Position numbers and translations under genes: made by a program. Below the pieces are notes generated by a model. The model was not told the origin of the DNA, made no database searches, and worked only from the letters and a program-made list of their open reading frames with translations. A stretch of 64,000 nucleotides of DNA from Calothrix sp. PCC 7507 (GTDB lineage: Bacteria; Cyanobacteriota; Cyanobacteriia; Cyanobacteriales; Nostocaceae), in contig NC_019682.1 in NCBI RefSeq assembly GCF_000316575.1, forward strand, positions 310,001-374,000, read 5' to 3'. This document shows, piece by piece, positions 1-9,103 of the stretch (positions are counted from its first letter, which is position 1; every line of letters starts with the position of its first letter).

Positions 1-427
1 AGTTGACACCAATGGGCATTGCCGTGCCCTACGGGTGTACGTCACGCTTGTCGGGAAACGCTATAAGAGTGAGTGTCTCACAACAAGCGGCTTCTCTTAA
101 TCCGAAGTTCCGTCGTCACCCTTGGAGGGTGCGGCTAATCGCACATATACGCGATGCTGACGCTACGCACAGTCGCTATCGCTTCGCTAATCACCGCTCC
201 GCGTCTACATGAATTGCCCCTACGGCAGATGTAGTTTTTCTAAACATTTATATTTGGTCTTGCCTGTCAATGTGTAAGTCCTAGCTACGTGTAACTTTTG
301 TCTGTTTTCTATCTTCAATTGTTATTCTCTTTGGTTAAGATACATCTGTCTTCAGTAGGGTTAAGCCACATATATACATTTGATACGGTTAATCGTGACA
401 TCTTAGGAATGGTAATGAGAATTTCTA
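1..427. other. Intergenic region with decayed dispersed repeat
   Basis: No gene is supported here. Positions about 1-230 consist of low-information, arginine/serine-rich sequence of the kind seen in cyanobacterial dispersed repeats (CGCTATCGCTTCGCTAATC-like words). An open frame at 3-212 has no recognisable domain and is probably repeat sequence. The stretch from 300 to 427 is AT-rich and must hold the promoter of the helical carotenoid protein gene at 428, but I cannot assign -35/-10 boxes with confidence. Confidence 0.5.
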
Positions 428-919
428 ATGACATATACTCAAACTAGCGATCCAACTATTCGCGAACATGTGCAGTCATGGCAAAGATTACATGTGGATC
501 AACAACTGGCTTTATTCTGGTTCATTTACACAGAAATTGGTAAATCCATTACGCCAGCAGCCCCTGGTGCGAGTACAGCTTCACCTGCAATTGCCGAAGG
601 TTTGTTCAATCAAGTTAAAGAATTAACTCATGAACAGCAACTGCAAGTTCAACGTGATCTAATTAATAAGGCAGATACTCTAATTTCCCGTGAATATGGG
701 TCTTTGGGTGATACAACTAAGCTGCTATTTTGGTATCAGTTAGGTCAAGGTATGGAAAGCACAACCATCGTTCCTGTACCAGCAGATTATCGACTTTCCT
801 CAGAAGCAGAAGCACTGTTTAACAAAATTAAAGCTTTACCTTTTGAGCAACAAATTACTCTTTTCCGTGATTATGTTGCACCAATGGGGGCCGAAGCAAA
901 AGCAGGTGCTGAAATTTAA
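428..919 (+). CDS. Helical carotenoid protein (OCP N-terminal domain homologue)
   Basis: The 163-residue protein corresponds to the all-helical, carotenoid-binding N-terminal domain of the orange carotenoid protein (Carot_N family), without the NTF2-like C-terminal domain. The segment LALFWFIYTEIGKSITPAAP (about residues 27-46) matches the diagnostic region of the family. Such stand-alone proteins bind a ketocarotenoid and act as singlet-oxygen or excitation quenchers, some at the phycobilisome; which class this one belongs to cannot be told by eye. The length is normal for the family. There is no clear Shine-Dalgarno in front of the ATG. The gene is monocistronic and followed by a palindromic repeat that separates it from a convergent gene. 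Confidence 0.9.
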   Translation: MTYTQTSDPTIREHVQSWQRLHVDQQLALFWFIYTEIGKSITPAAPGASTASPAIAEGLFNQVKELTHEQQLQVQRDLINKADTLISREYGSLGDTTKLLFWYQLGQGMESTTIVPVPADYRLSSEAEALFNKIKALPFEQQITLFRDYVAPMGAEAKAGAEI

Positions 920-1032
920 AATTTTGCTCTTATTCTCATAGGCGAGTTAGTCATAACACAGTTTTTTCGTAGGGTTTTAGGCTCTACGAAAACTGCTGTA
1001 GAGATGAATCAGATTTGATTTCTGAAATATAC

Positions 1033-1087
1033 GTAGGGTAGGCAATGCCCACCAACACGATGATACGGTGGGCATTGCCCACCCTAC
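1033..1087. repeat. Palindromic GTAGGGTGGGCATTGCCCACC-type repeat
   Basis: Two arms, at 1033-1053 and 1067-1087, are close inverted copies of a GTAGGGTGGGCATTGCCCACC word, and each arm is itself nearly palindromic. The element lies between the convergent genes ending at 919 and 1151 and can act as a bidirectional terminator. A related copy is at 40004-40054, so this is a dispersed repeat family. Confidence 0.75.
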
Positions 1088-1150
1088 AAAACTACCAATG
1101 GAAATTGTTACAAATAAAATAGGAATACTATACCTGCACTCCACAAGATT

Positions 1151-1543
1151 CTAGGTTTTGAATCGCTCATCTACTGGAATTTGATAACCATTGGCGAGAC
1201 GATTAGTTGTGTTTGCAGTAGCAACGATCGCCAACAATTCACCTAATGTAGTGTCACTCATCCCCTTAGCACGTGCTGCTGCTGTGTGTGAGGCGATGCA
1301 GTAATCACAGCCGTTGGTGACGCTGACGGCGATATAAATTAGTTCACGCATCAGTGGATCAATTTCACCAGGACTGGTCATCACCTCCTTCACAGTCTGC
1401 CACGTTCGCTGCAGAGTGGGAGGATGATTGGCTATAGCTTTCCAGAAATTATTAATATAATCATTCTGGCGCGTAGCCCGGATATCATCATATACTGCGC
1501 GTACTTCGTCAGTAGCTTCTTCGTATTCGATTAGCTTTGTCAT
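1151..1543 (-). CDS. Carboxymuconolactone decarboxylase / AhpD-like protein
   Basis: About 130 residues of the AhpD-like alkylhydroperoxidase superfamily. The redox motif CDYCIASH sits near two thirds of the protein and is preceded by the usual glutamate-containing helix (LMRELIYIAVSVTNG), which fits the E-CxxC-H arrangement of peroxidase-related members. The likely role is thiol-dependent peroxide handling, but the substrate is unknown. The frame remains open to 1564, yet those first codons (ATGACCAATGACAAA) are a copy of a dispersed ATGACAA-type short repeat, so I prefer the ATG at 1543. The gene lies 31 bases downstream of the shc stop codon... in transcription order it precedes shc on the same strand only if read from higher coordinates, so shc is upstream and this gene could be its distal partner. 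Confidence 0.75.
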   Translation of the reverse strand: MTKLIEYEEATDEVRAVYDDIRATRQNDYINNFWKAIANHPPTLQRTWQTVKEVMTSPGEIDPLMRELIYIAVSVTNGCDYCIASHTAAARAKGMSDTTLGELLAIVATANTTNRLANGYQIPVDERFKT

Positions 1544-1574
1544 TTGGTTTTTGTCATTGGTCATTTGTCAAGAG

Positions 1575-3509
1575 TCAAGATTTATTCCCCCACTCTCCAT
1601 TGTCTAAAACTGATTGATAGCGACCGAGGGCAATTAAAGGGAAGTATTGTTGATACATGTGATATTTCAGATAAAAATGGCTGGGGAAGCCGGTACCGGT
1701 GAAGTCTGCTTCGTACCAAGTACCATCTGGCTGTTGAGTGGTTAAAAGGAAATTAATTCCCTTTTCAAGGGTGTGATCAGCCAGTTCGCCAGTGGCTTCA
1801 CCAGCTGCTATGAGTCCAATTAAGGCCCAAGCTGTTTGAGATGCGGTGCTAGTTCCTTGTCCTTTGAGGCTGGGATCATCGTAGCTGCGACAGGTTTCAC
1901 CCCAACCGCCATCTGGGTTTTGACAGCTAACTAACCAAGCTGCACCGCGTTTGATATTGAGTTGATATTTTAGAGGATCAATGAGTGCTAAAGCTGAGAG
2001 AACACCACTAGTACCATAGATGTAATTGACTCCCCAACGACCAAACCAACAGCCTTCTGGTTCTTGTTCATTGATGATATAGGCGATCGCTCTTGCTAAA
2101 TTATCAGGATCAATTGCTAAGTTACCAGCCCCCAGCATTTCTAGCACTCTGGCGGTGACATCGGCTGTATTTGGATCAATCATAGCTTTCAAGTCGCCGT
2201 AGGGTACAGCATTCAGCCAGTCTTGATCGTTATCTAAATCGAAAGCCGCCCAACCGCCTGGTTTGCATTGCATAGACGCAATCCAATTTACAGCACGGGC
2301 GATCGCTGCATGTTTTAATTTTTCATTAGGGAGTTTCGCTTGATGTAGCGCCATTACCACCACCGCCGAATCGTCTACATCTGGATAAAAACGGTTGTCA
2401 AACTCAAATGCCCAAGCGCCTGGTTTGCCCTGACGATTTTTGACATTCCAATCTCCGTAGTCGAGAATTTGCTGATCTAATAACCATTCTCCAGCCTTGA
2501 CTATGGCAGGATGATCTGGTGTAAAGCCAGAATCGACTAGAGCGCGTATTACCCAGGCTGTATCCCAAACGGGTGAAACACAAGGTTGGACTCGGTAACT
2601 ATCCTCGGTTTCAATGGCAAAGTTATCAACTGCTTTGAGTCCGCGTTCCACAATGGGATCAGATGCATCGTAATCCAGACACCGCAAAGCTAGCAGGGAA
2701 TTCAGCATCGCGGGAATAATCCCACCCCAGTCACCTGTAGCTTCTTGGCGTTCTAAAATCCACTTTTCGGCGGCGTTGATACCCTCCTGGCGGAAAGGCA
2801 ATAAATTCAGACTTTCTGCCAACTTGAACCCATGATCTAGGGTGATAAATAAATCTGTCCAATCACCATTGCGGGGTAGTGCAAACTGGACTTGATCGAC
2901 ACCTTCAGCATACAGCTCGTCTAAGTTGATGGCCGGGTCGGTGATAAAAACAGGTTTCCGGTCAAAGACAATCAGCAGTGGTACTGTGCTAGAACGTGCC
3001 CAGCTGGACATCTCGTAAATATTAAAGGGGAAAGCCGGGGGCAAAAGCATCACCCAGGCTGGTAGTGAAGGTAAACCGCGCCAGTCGTAACAGCCAATTA
3101 AGGCGAGGTGTAATTTGGTAAAGATGCGCGTTTTACTGATGCCGCCTCGTTGGAGAATAAAGGTGCGTGCCTGAATCATGGCTGGATCTGTGTTGGGGAC
3201 ACCCAACAGCCTTAACGCCATGTAAGCCTCTACTGAGGTGCTGAGTTCGCCCCCATCTCCATAAAACAGTTCCCAACCGCCATGATTTCGCTGCTGTTGA
3301 CGTAGATAAGCCTCAACTTTGTGCAGGGGCCTGGTGATGTCTGTCCCCCAAATTTTATGTAAGAGAACAGTTTCTGCTGTGATCGTGACATTAGATTCTA
3401 ATTCTGCCCACCAGTAACCCGCTGGATTTTGGATCGAAAGTAGATATTGTTGACTGGCTGCGATCGCCGCTGCAGTTTGATTGACTATTACCCTGTCTTG
3501 CGTTTGCAT
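1575..3509 (-). CDS. shc: Squalene-hopene cyclase
   Basis: This 644-residue enzyme cyclises squalene to hopene or hopanol, the first committed step of hopanoid synthesis, at the membrane face. The catalytic DxDD motif is present as FYPDVDDSAVVVMAL near residue 380, and several QW repeats (for example QNPDGGWGETCRSYDD and QQPDGTWYE) are seen toward the C terminus. Length is typical of bacterial cyclases. The frame begins with TTG immediately before ATG at 3509, and the ATG is the more likely start. It diverges from hpnB at 3704 across a 194-base gap, so hopanoid backbone and side-chain genes probably share this control region. The AhpD-like gene follows closely downstream. Confidence 0.95.
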   Translation of the reverse strand: MQTQDRVIVNQTAAAIAASQQYLLSIQNPAGYWWAELESNVTITAETVLLHKIWGTDITRPLHKVEAYLRQQQRNHGGWELFYGDGGELSTSVEAYMALRLLGVPNTDPAMIQARTFILQRGGISKTRIFTKLHLALIGCYDWRGLPSLPAWVMLLPPAFPFNIYEMSSWARSSTVPLLIVFDRKPVFITDPAINLDELYAEGVDQVQFALPRNGDWTDLFITLDHGFKLAESLNLLPFRQEGINAAEKWILERQEATGDWGGIIPAMLNSLLALRCLDYDASDPIVERGLKAVDNFAIETEDSYRVQPCVSPVWDTAWVIRALVDSGFTPDHPAIVKAGEWLLDQQILDYGDWNVKNRQGKPGAWAFEFDNRFYPDVDDSAVVVMALHQAKLPNEKLKHAAIARAVNWIASMQCKPGGWAAFDLDNDQDWLNAVPYGDLKAMIDPNTADVTARVLEMLGAGNLAIDPDNLARAIAYIINEQEPEGCWFGRWGVNYIYGTSGVLSALALIDPLKYQLNIKRGAAWLVSCQNPDGGWGETCRSYDDPSLKGQGTSTASQTAWALIGLIAAGEATGELADHTLEKGINFLLTTQQPDGTWYEADFTGTGFPSHFYLKYHMYQQYFPLIALGRYQSVLDNGEWGNKS

Positions 3510-3538
3510 CAAGTACTACTCAACCTCAAAAATAGTTT

Positions 3539-3618
3539 AACAAGGGAACGGGCAACGGGAGGTTGTGGTTAGGGTCTAAATGTCCAGCCACAACTTGCCA
3601 CAGTTCCCTTCTGCGATG
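3539..3618. promoter_or_regulatory. Divergent shc/hpnB control region with long hairpin
   Basis: The gap between the divergent shc and hpnB genes contains a broken inverted repeat: AAGGGAAC near 3541 pairs with GTTCCCTT near 3610, and GTTGTGG near 3563 pairs with CCACAAC near 3587. It may be a decayed mobile repeat or a structured regulatory element. Promoters for both genes must lie in 3510-3703, but I did not assign boxes. Confidence 0.4.
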
Positions 3619-3703
3619 AACGAGGAACGGAATATTTTATAGTTACATTTTGCGGCCTGTACCAAGTATAAAATATCAAGGTTTCATCTTTTATCTTTAA
3701 GTC

Positions 3704-4870
3704 ATGGCGGCAATTGTCTTAGGGCTGACGCTTTTATCCTTAATCATATGGATAGGATTACTGATTTTACGGGGGCAGTTTTGGCGGGCAGATCAGCAAT
3801 TAGAAGCAGCACAAACCCATCTGCAATCCTTACCTACAATTTGTGTAGTCATTCCGGCGCGCAACGAAGCTGATTTATTGCCAATTACCTTGCGATCGCT
3901 TTTACTCCAAGACTATCCTGGCGATTTCCAGGTGTTTCTAGTAGACGATCGCAGCACAGATGGCACAGCAAATTTTGCCGAAGGGGTAGCCCACGCAGTC
4001 AATAAACCCCAGCAATTACATATTATTGCTGGCGAATCATTACCCCCCGGTTGGACAGGTAAGCTCTGGGCAGTTGAGCAAGGTATTCAAAAAGCTAGTG
4101 TCTTTACACCAGACTATTTTTTCCTCACTGATGCAGATATTCAGCATGACGTGGGTAGTCTCCGGCGCTTGGTGGCTAAAGCTATACAAGAGGATTTAGA
4201 CCTAGTTTCGGTGATGGTGCGACTCAGATGTGAAAGCTTATGGGAAAAACTTTTGATTCCAGCTTTTGTTTTTTTCTTTCAAAAACTTTACCCTTTTCGC
4301 TGGGTGAATAACCCAAAAAACGCCACTGCTGCAGCCGCTGGTGGTTCTATTCTGATTCGTAGAGAAGCCCTAGAACGCATCGGCGGGATTGCAGTGATTC
4401 GCCAAGCTTTAATTGATGATTGTGCCCTAGCGCGTGCTGTGAAGAAGAGTGGGAATGGCGGTATCTGGTTGGGATTGAGTACTTTAACTCGCAGTTTACG
4501 TCCTTATCCCTCTTTAGAGACGGTTTGGCAAATGGTGGCCCGGACTGCTTATACTCAATTGAATTATTCCCCATTCTTGCTAGGAGGAACCTTGCTAGCA
4601 ATGACTCTGATTTATTTGGTTCCCCCTGTGGGGGTGATTGTGGGTTTATTGATGGGGAATTTAGCGATCGCCCTCACCAGCTTATCAGCATGGCTATTGA
4701 TGAGTGTGGCTTACTTACCCACTATCCGGTTTTATCGGTGTTCTCCCTGGTTAGTCTGGTGCTTACCGGCGATCGCCTTTCTTTATACCCTCATGACTCT
4801 AGATTCTGCCATCCGCCATTGGCAAGGGCGAGGCGGCGCTTGGAAAGGTCGAGTTTACCGCACTCCATAG
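3704..4870 (+). CDS. hpnB: Hopene-associated glycosyltransferase HpnB
   Basis: A 388-residue membrane-bound family 2 glycosyltransferase. It has an N-terminal membrane helix (residues 1-23), a GT-A core opening with VVIPARNEADLLPITLRSLL and VDDRSTDGT, an FLTDADIQHD metal-binding motif near residue 143, and three or more hydrophobic segments at the C terminus. HpnB-type proteins accompany squalene-hopene cyclase genes and are thought to act in hopanoid side-chain modification; the precise reaction is not established. The divergent arrangement with shc supports the assignment. Confidence 0.85.
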   Translation: MAAIVLGLTLLSLIIWIGLLILRGQFWRADQQLEAAQTHLQSLPTICVVIPARNEADLLPITLRSLLLQDYPGDFQVFLVDDRSTDGTANFAEGVAHAVNKPQQLHIIAGESLPPGWTGKLWAVEQGIQKASVFTPDYFFLTDADIQHDVGSLRRLVAKAIQEDLDLVSVMVRLRCESLWEKLLIPAFVFFFQKLYPFRWVNNPKNATAAAAGGSILIRREALERIGGIAVIRQALIDDCALARAVKKSGNGGIWLGLSTLTRSLRPYPSLETVWQMVARTAYTQLNYSPFLLGGTLLAMTLIYLVPPVGVIVGLLMGNLAIALTSLSAWLLMSVAYLPTIRFYRCSPWLVWCLPAIAFLYTLMTLDSAIRHWQGRGGAWKGRVYRTP

Positions 4871-4906
4871 AGAAATGATGAATGCAAAAATAATTCATAA
4901 TTTCTC
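4870..4906. terminator. Convergent stem-loop between hpnB and NB-ARC gene
   Basis: A 14-base inverted repeat with one mismatch (GAGAAATGATGAAT at 4870-4883 and ATTCATAATTTCTC at 4893-4906) overlaps the 3' ends of two convergent genes. It is a plausible bidirectional terminator, although a clean T-run is lacking. Confidence 0.5.
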
Positions 4907-6313
4907 GCGTAGCACCTGAGGGATAGTTTGATGCTGCTTACTAAATTGGATATTTAGGCTGATTTTATTAGCCGCTAATTGCTCAGTCAAGTATTCTCTA
5001 ATCATCGGTGATAGCGAGAAAAGAGTAGCATTTTTATTAATCAGTTGCGACGAAGTTTTTTTAATTAGAGAGCGTTCTTGTAGAGACTCCAAAGCTTCTA
5101 GTAATTGTTGTGGTGATACTAACGTGGATATTTGCGATCGCAGTTCTGAAAATGAAACTGGCTGGTAATTAATTGCCAGCCAGTGTGTAATTTTCTTTTC
5201 TACCTCTGATAAACGATTAAGATGCTGTTTCACAAGATGATAAATCTCACCAAAAACTACTACATCCTGCTTAAGAAATTCGGCAATACTACCATCAAAT
5301 AATTCTTGAATAGTAGTAGAGACAATATTTAATGCCAATGGATTGCCTGCATAGCGCTCAATTAGCTGATTCCACTCAATGTTAGAACTACAAAAATAAC
5401 CTTTGGTATTAAATATTGCCTGTACTTCATTTGCCTGTAAACCTTGTAGATGAAAGACGCGAACGGGTAATTTTTTACCTTCCATTCGCTTAATTTGATT
5501 TGGCTTTTCCCTACTTGTTAGCATTAAACAACTTTGATGGGATGTTTCTCCCACTTGTTTAAAAAATTGACTATAAAATTCAGATTCTGAACAATAGCAA
5601 CCATGTGCAAAATTAGATAAATCCTCTTTTAAAATTGTCTCTGCATTATCTAATATCAACAAGCAACGATATTTCTTGAAATAATTAATCAACAGGGAAA
5701 TTCTACCTTCTACAGTTTCCGGTAAATGAATTGATGGCTCAATTGAGAAAACTTGGAGCAGATGGGCTAGCATATCTTTGACTGGTGGTGCATTGCCGAG
5801 ACTGCGCCAAATCACAAACTCAAACTGTTCTTGAATTTGAGTAGCCAGTTTCACTGATAGCCAAGTTTTACCGATTCCACCCATCCCTAACAGCGTCACT
5901 AACCGACAGCGATCGCCAATGATCCATTGTTCCAGGGTTCCTAATTCCGCTCTGCGTCCGTAAAAAATAGATACATCTGGTGCATCATCCCAATCAATAC
6001 AGTTGGGAATTTGGGATTCTGGATTCGGAATGGAGTTCCCAGTAGGCGGTAATTGATAATCACTTTGTTCCAACCGCAGCTTAAAAGCCTGGAAACAATA
6101 ATTAAGGGTTCGCTGATCTACTCCAACTTGGCAACGAAATACTTTCATTAAGGTATCTGGATCTAAGCCAGTGCGTAAGCTTAGTTGTTCCAACGTGTAA
6201 CGCTGATCTGAGTTTTCCTGACTTTCTGCCTGGCATTTAGCCGTGTGCAGTTTCTGAAATCCTTGATCGGTGAGAATTACACCACGTTTACGTTTCGGTT
6301 GTTGTTGATTCAT
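4895..6313 (-). CDS. vMAP-type helical domain + NB-ARC STAND ATPase
   Basis: A 472-residue signalling ATPase of the STAND class. Residues about 10-85 form the helical N-terminal domain common to cyanobacterial NB-ARC proteins (GVILTDQGFQKLHTAK, YTLEQLSLRTGLDPDTL). The NB-ARC core follows: Walker A GMGGIGKT near residue 140, Walker B CLLILDNAE near 220, a sensor-like LTSREKP near 266, and the GxP motif GNPLALNIV near 325. A winged-helix-like region ends the protein. Unlike most relatives there is no WD40, TPR or other sensor/effector module after it. Residues around 97-110 (NSIPNPESQIPN) are encoded by a dispersed AATCC-type repeat. The listed start is the ATG at 6313; a GTG lies directly before it. 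Confidence 0.8.
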   Translation of the reverse strand: MNQQQPKRKRGVILTDQGFQKLHTAKCQAESQENSDQRYTLEQLSLRTGLDPDTLMKVFRCQVGVDQRTLNYCFQAFKLRLEQSDYQLPPTGNSIPNPESQIPNCIDWDDAPDVSIFYGRRAELGTLEQWIIGDRCRLVTLLGMGGIGKTWLSVKLATQIQEQFEFVIWRSLGNAPPVKDMLAHLLQVFSIEPSIHLPETVEGRISLLINYFKKYRCLLILDNAETILKEDLSNFAHGCYCSESEFYSQFFKQVGETSHQSCLMLTSREKPNQIKRMEGKKLPVRVFHLQGLQANEVQAIFNTKGYFCSSNIEWNQLIERYAGNPLALNIVSTTIQELFDGSIAEFLKQDVVVFGEIYHLVKQHLNRLSEVEKKITHWLAINYQPVSFSELRSQISTLVSPQQLLEALESLQERSLIKKTSSQLINKNATLFSLSPMIREYLTEQLAANKISLNIQFSKQHQTIPQVLREKL

Positions 6314-6316
6314 CAC

Positions 6317-7060
6317 AAGCCTATTGTGTTTATAAACACATGTCTAGTCTGGCGAAACTAACTATGTGAGGTATCTTAGCAAACTAGTCACTATAGTAAA
6401 TCAACATCCAAAAAAATTCATTCACCAAGCGCGAGGCAAGAAGGCAAATAGGCAATAGGGGAAGAATTAGCCCCGAAGTGCATTAGACGTAGGTTGGGTG
6501 GAGGCTTTGCGTAACCCAACATTCTGATATCTGGTGGGTTTCACAAAGCTTCAACCCAACAAACCCCGCAAAATGTTGGGTTTCGTTGCTCAACCCAACC
6601 TACGAAACTTAAGGTTTTTTTTGCAACATTTAAGGCTTGCCACGCCACTACTTTTAAAGGTTTTGGGGTGATTAAATCACTTGTGTATACACCGTAGCCG
6701 AAGCAGGGAGAGGCTTAAAAAGCTTATTTTTTCGTACCAAGTTGTAGATTTTTTGCCCCTTCCCTACAAGGGAAGGGATTGGGGTTAGGTTCCGTCGAAC
6801 TCACGTTTAATTAAAGAAAAATTTTGATTATTTTGCCCAAAAATAAAAACTTGTCCGAATATTAGGCGAGTTCAAGCATATGTTTTGATAAACTGGCGAT
6901 ATCTCAAAAGCTTGCTAGTCAAGGATTTTAGAAACTGATAGCTAAAAATTCTTAACTTCGTTAGTTAAGTTCCTAAACTTCGGTTGTCGATACTGGGTTG
7001 AAATAGTCACACTGTATCTAGTTCCAACGAGTACTTAATTCACGTACTGAGGTATTGAAC
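6317..7060. other. Gene-free region with two dispersed repeats
   Basis: No coding region is supported. It contains a MITE-like inverted repeat at 6489-6605, a stem CCCTTCCCTACAAGGGAAGGG near 6765-6786 typical of cyanobacterial spacers, and AT-rich sequence at 6800-7045 that should include the promoter for the secreted trefoil protein at 7061. Confidence 0.6.
6489..6605. repeat. MITE-like inverted repeat (GTAGGTTGGGTT ends)
   Basis: The element begins CGTAGGTTGGGTGGAG and ends CTCAACCCAACCTACG, giving inverted ends over about 117 bases with internal copies of the AACCCAAC word. Non-coding elements of this kind are scattered through filamentous cyanobacterial genomes. No transposase is present, so if mobile it depends on another element. 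Confidence 0.6.
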
Positions 7061-7609
7061 ATGTCTAGCATTAAAAAAATCATTGCTGGTTTTATACAGC
7101 CTGTTGTTGCTGCTTTTTTAGTAGTTTCGCTGGCATTTGGTTTTGCCGGCAACGCTTTTGCCCAATCTATTCCTTTAGTCAGCCTCAAAACAGGTGATAC
7201 TATTGCCTTGCGTTCTGATACTGGCAAGTATCTGAGTCGGATTAATCGTGGCGGTGTAGATCCTGCGGAAGCTGCAAAAGATGCTGTTGATCCTTATTCT
7301 AAATTTAAGGTGACAGTCCTAGATGGCAATAAAATTGCTTTACAGTCAGACACTGGTAAGTTCCTCAGTCGCATTAATTATGGCGGCAATAGTGGTAGAA
7401 ATGCAATTGAAGCTGCCAAGTCTGATGCTGATCCCTATTCCCAATTCAATGTGAAAGTATTGGATGGTGGTAAAGTCGCTTTACAGGCAGATAACGGTAA
7501 GTTCCTCAGTCGCATTAATTATGGCGGCAATGGTGGCAAAAATCCCATTGAAGCTGCAAAGGATGCTATTGATCCCTATTCTCAATTCCAGGTCGAAATC
7601 CTACCTTAG
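7061..7609 (+). CDS. Secreted three-repeat beta-trefoil (fascin-like) protein
   Basis: A 182-residue exported protein. Residues 1-35 form a signal peptide with a cleavage site near AFAQS. The mature part is three tandem repeats of about 45 residues, each with the pattern GKxLSRINxGG...EAAK...DPYSxFxVxxLDG, which is the repeat number needed for one beta-trefoil of the fascin/ricin-B-like type. Such folds usually bind carbohydrate or actin-like partners, but the ligand here is unknown. The ATG at 7061 is chosen because TGAGG lies 8 bases before it; a TTG at 7055 is in frame. Repeats 2 and 3 share a 36-base identical DNA stretch, showing recent internal duplication or conversion. Confidence 0.75.
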   Translation: MSSIKKIIAGFIQPVVAAFLVVSLAFGFAGNAFAQSIPLVSLKTGDTIALRSDTGKYLSRINRGGVDPAEAAKDAVDPYSKFKVTVLDGNKIALQSDTGKFLSRINYGGNSGRNAIEAAKSDADPYSQFNVKVLDGGKVALQADNGKFLSRINYGGNGGKNPIEAAKDAIDPYSQFQVEILP

Positions 7610-7665
7610 TCTTTATACCAACTTGGGTTAGGTAGCTTTATTTTAGCCACATCATACTAGAATTA

Positions 7666-7697
7666 AAAATCCCCGTCTCCTTTTGGGCGGGGATTTT
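7666..7697. terminator. Bidirectional Rho-independent terminator
   Basis: A perfect 10-base stem, AAAATCCCCG at 7666-7675 and CGGGGATTTT at 7688-7697, has A/T runs on both sides. It separates the convergent trefoil-protein gene and rca and can terminate both. Confidence 0.85.
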
Positions 7698-7705
7698 GTC
7701 CGTGT

Positions 7706-8959
7706 TTAGTAGCCACCTTTGCCATTTGGACGCTGAATAATTGTCTCTATCACCCGCCGCTTGGCTTTGGGATCAATCCCCACTAAACGCAGATATTCAC
7801 CGCTGTATTCTGCTAGACATGATTCTAAAGCCGATATAGCATCTGAGTGTGCATCGATGTGGGTATCTAGACAACTTTGCCAAGAACCTGTGCGGAAGCG
7901 GCGTTCATCTACATGTTCAATGCTAATTTTGTAACCCTGAGACAAAATTTGTCTGATTTGTTCTTGTGTTTCTAGGGTTAAATGTGGACTCGGATTCTGT
8001 GGTTGTTGAAACCCATTAGTTGATGGTTGACTAATTGGTGCTGCAAGTTCAGGGGTTCTAGCTTGACGATTTCTCCCTCTGTTGAGTCGGTTGTACTCAT
8101 CAACCAACTGGGAATTTTCTACCCGTTTTTGTTCACCCACCATCAAGTTACCCGCCTCGATTAAGTGAGATAGCCCGAAATTTGGCTTTTTAAATTCTGG
8201 TGGCCCTTCAACGCTGTTAACCACACTCAAGGATACCTGCTCAAAACCTACTTTATGAATATAGTTGCGGATTTGTTCGTCATAAATACGCGATCGCACA
8301 GCGCTATAAAAGTCAATGGATTGATGAGGGAAAGTATCAACTAACTGTTCTACTTCCTTTCTTGAAAGTCCATCCGGCTCAAAAATCCCCCCCACAATCC
8401 CCACCTTATCATCCCTGTCAGGTTCCCAATAAAATTTCTCCATCCGACCATCACGAATCAATGGTGCATATAAAGTGGTAAAATCATTACCCGTAACAAT
8501 AATCGGCACACGATGCAAAGGCGTAGAATCGTAGCTGCCAGGTAATTGCACATCTGTGGGATTATCAGCAATATTCATCAGTGTGGCGTTTACCAACTGG
8601 GTATTCACAGTATATTGAGTGCCTTCATCAAAGCGCCCCGCACCCGCATCTAAATCATTAATCATCAGCACGCACATCTTACCGCGCACTTTGATTAATT
8701 CTGCGGTTTCCCGATAGCGCAGCCGAATCAACCGCGCTGGATCTCCTGCATCTGGACTTTCCAATTCTCCGCCAGATATCAGAGTCACCTCAATACCCAT
8801 TTTTTCAAAGACTAACTCACATTGAAAAGTCTTTCCCTCACCTTTGCGTCCATGTATCCCCAAAATTAGGGGAACTCTGACACCAGGAAGCTTCAAAAAA
8901 TTTTTAGTGATGTGGACAGCAAGTTTATCGAGAAAGCGAGGAGCAATGTAGTAACTCAT
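7706..8959 (-). CDS. rca: Rubisco activase with C-terminal RbcS-like domain
   Basis: A 417-residue cyanobacterial-type rubisco activase that remodels inhibited rubisco with ATP. The AAA+ core carries GIHGRKGEGKT as Walker A (near residue 34-44), MCVLMINDLDAGAGR as the Walker B region, and IIVTGNDFTTLYAPLIRDGRM as the sensor/arginine region. After a proline/asparagine-rich linker (about residues 295-325) comes a single rubisco-small-subunit-like domain from about 328 (EQIRQILSQGYKISIEHVD to YLRLVGID). It has two cysteines (SCLD, SCLAEY), and such domains tether activase to rubisco in carboxysomes. The gene lies on the same strand as rbcLXS, 5.4 kb beyond rbcS, with accessory genes in between. 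Confidence 0.95.
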   Translation of the reverse strand: MSYYIAPRFLDKLAVHITKNFLKLPGVRVPLILGIHGRKGEGKTFQCELVFEKMGIEVTLISGGELESPDAGDPARLIRLRYRETAELIKVRGKMCVLMINDLDAGAGRFDEGTQYTVNTQLVNATLMNIADNPTDVQLPGSYDSTPLHRVPIIVTGNDFTTLYAPLIRDGRMEKFYWEPDRDDKVGIVGGIFEPDGLSRKEVEQLVDTFPHQSIDFYSAVRSRIYDEQIRNYIHKVGFEQVSLSVVNSVEGPPEFKKPNFGLSHLIEAGNLMVGEQKRVENSQLVDEYNRLNRGRNRQARTPELAAPISQPSTNGFQQPQNPSPHLTLETQEQIRQILSQGYKISIEHVDERRFRTGSWQSCLDTHIDAHSDAISALESCLAEYSGEYLRLVGIDPKAKRRVIETIIQRPNGKGGY

Positions 8960-9103
8960 GGGTTCTGCTTAGGGATAGCTAGAACTAATGTTAAGTTTTT
9001 TTGGGGATGATTGTTTATTTATCTTTTCCTAGAAAAGGAGCGCTACCCAATTGGGATACACTGTAGGGTAACGGCATCAGTAAAATTATTTATAGTTTTT
9101 AAA

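Noticed and set aside
3-212. 69-codon frame at the left edge
   Set aside because: Consists of dispersed-repeat-like sequence with no family signal.
4347-4878. Frames of 84 and 152 codons inside hpnB
   Set aside because: Out-of-phase shadows of a well-supported gene.
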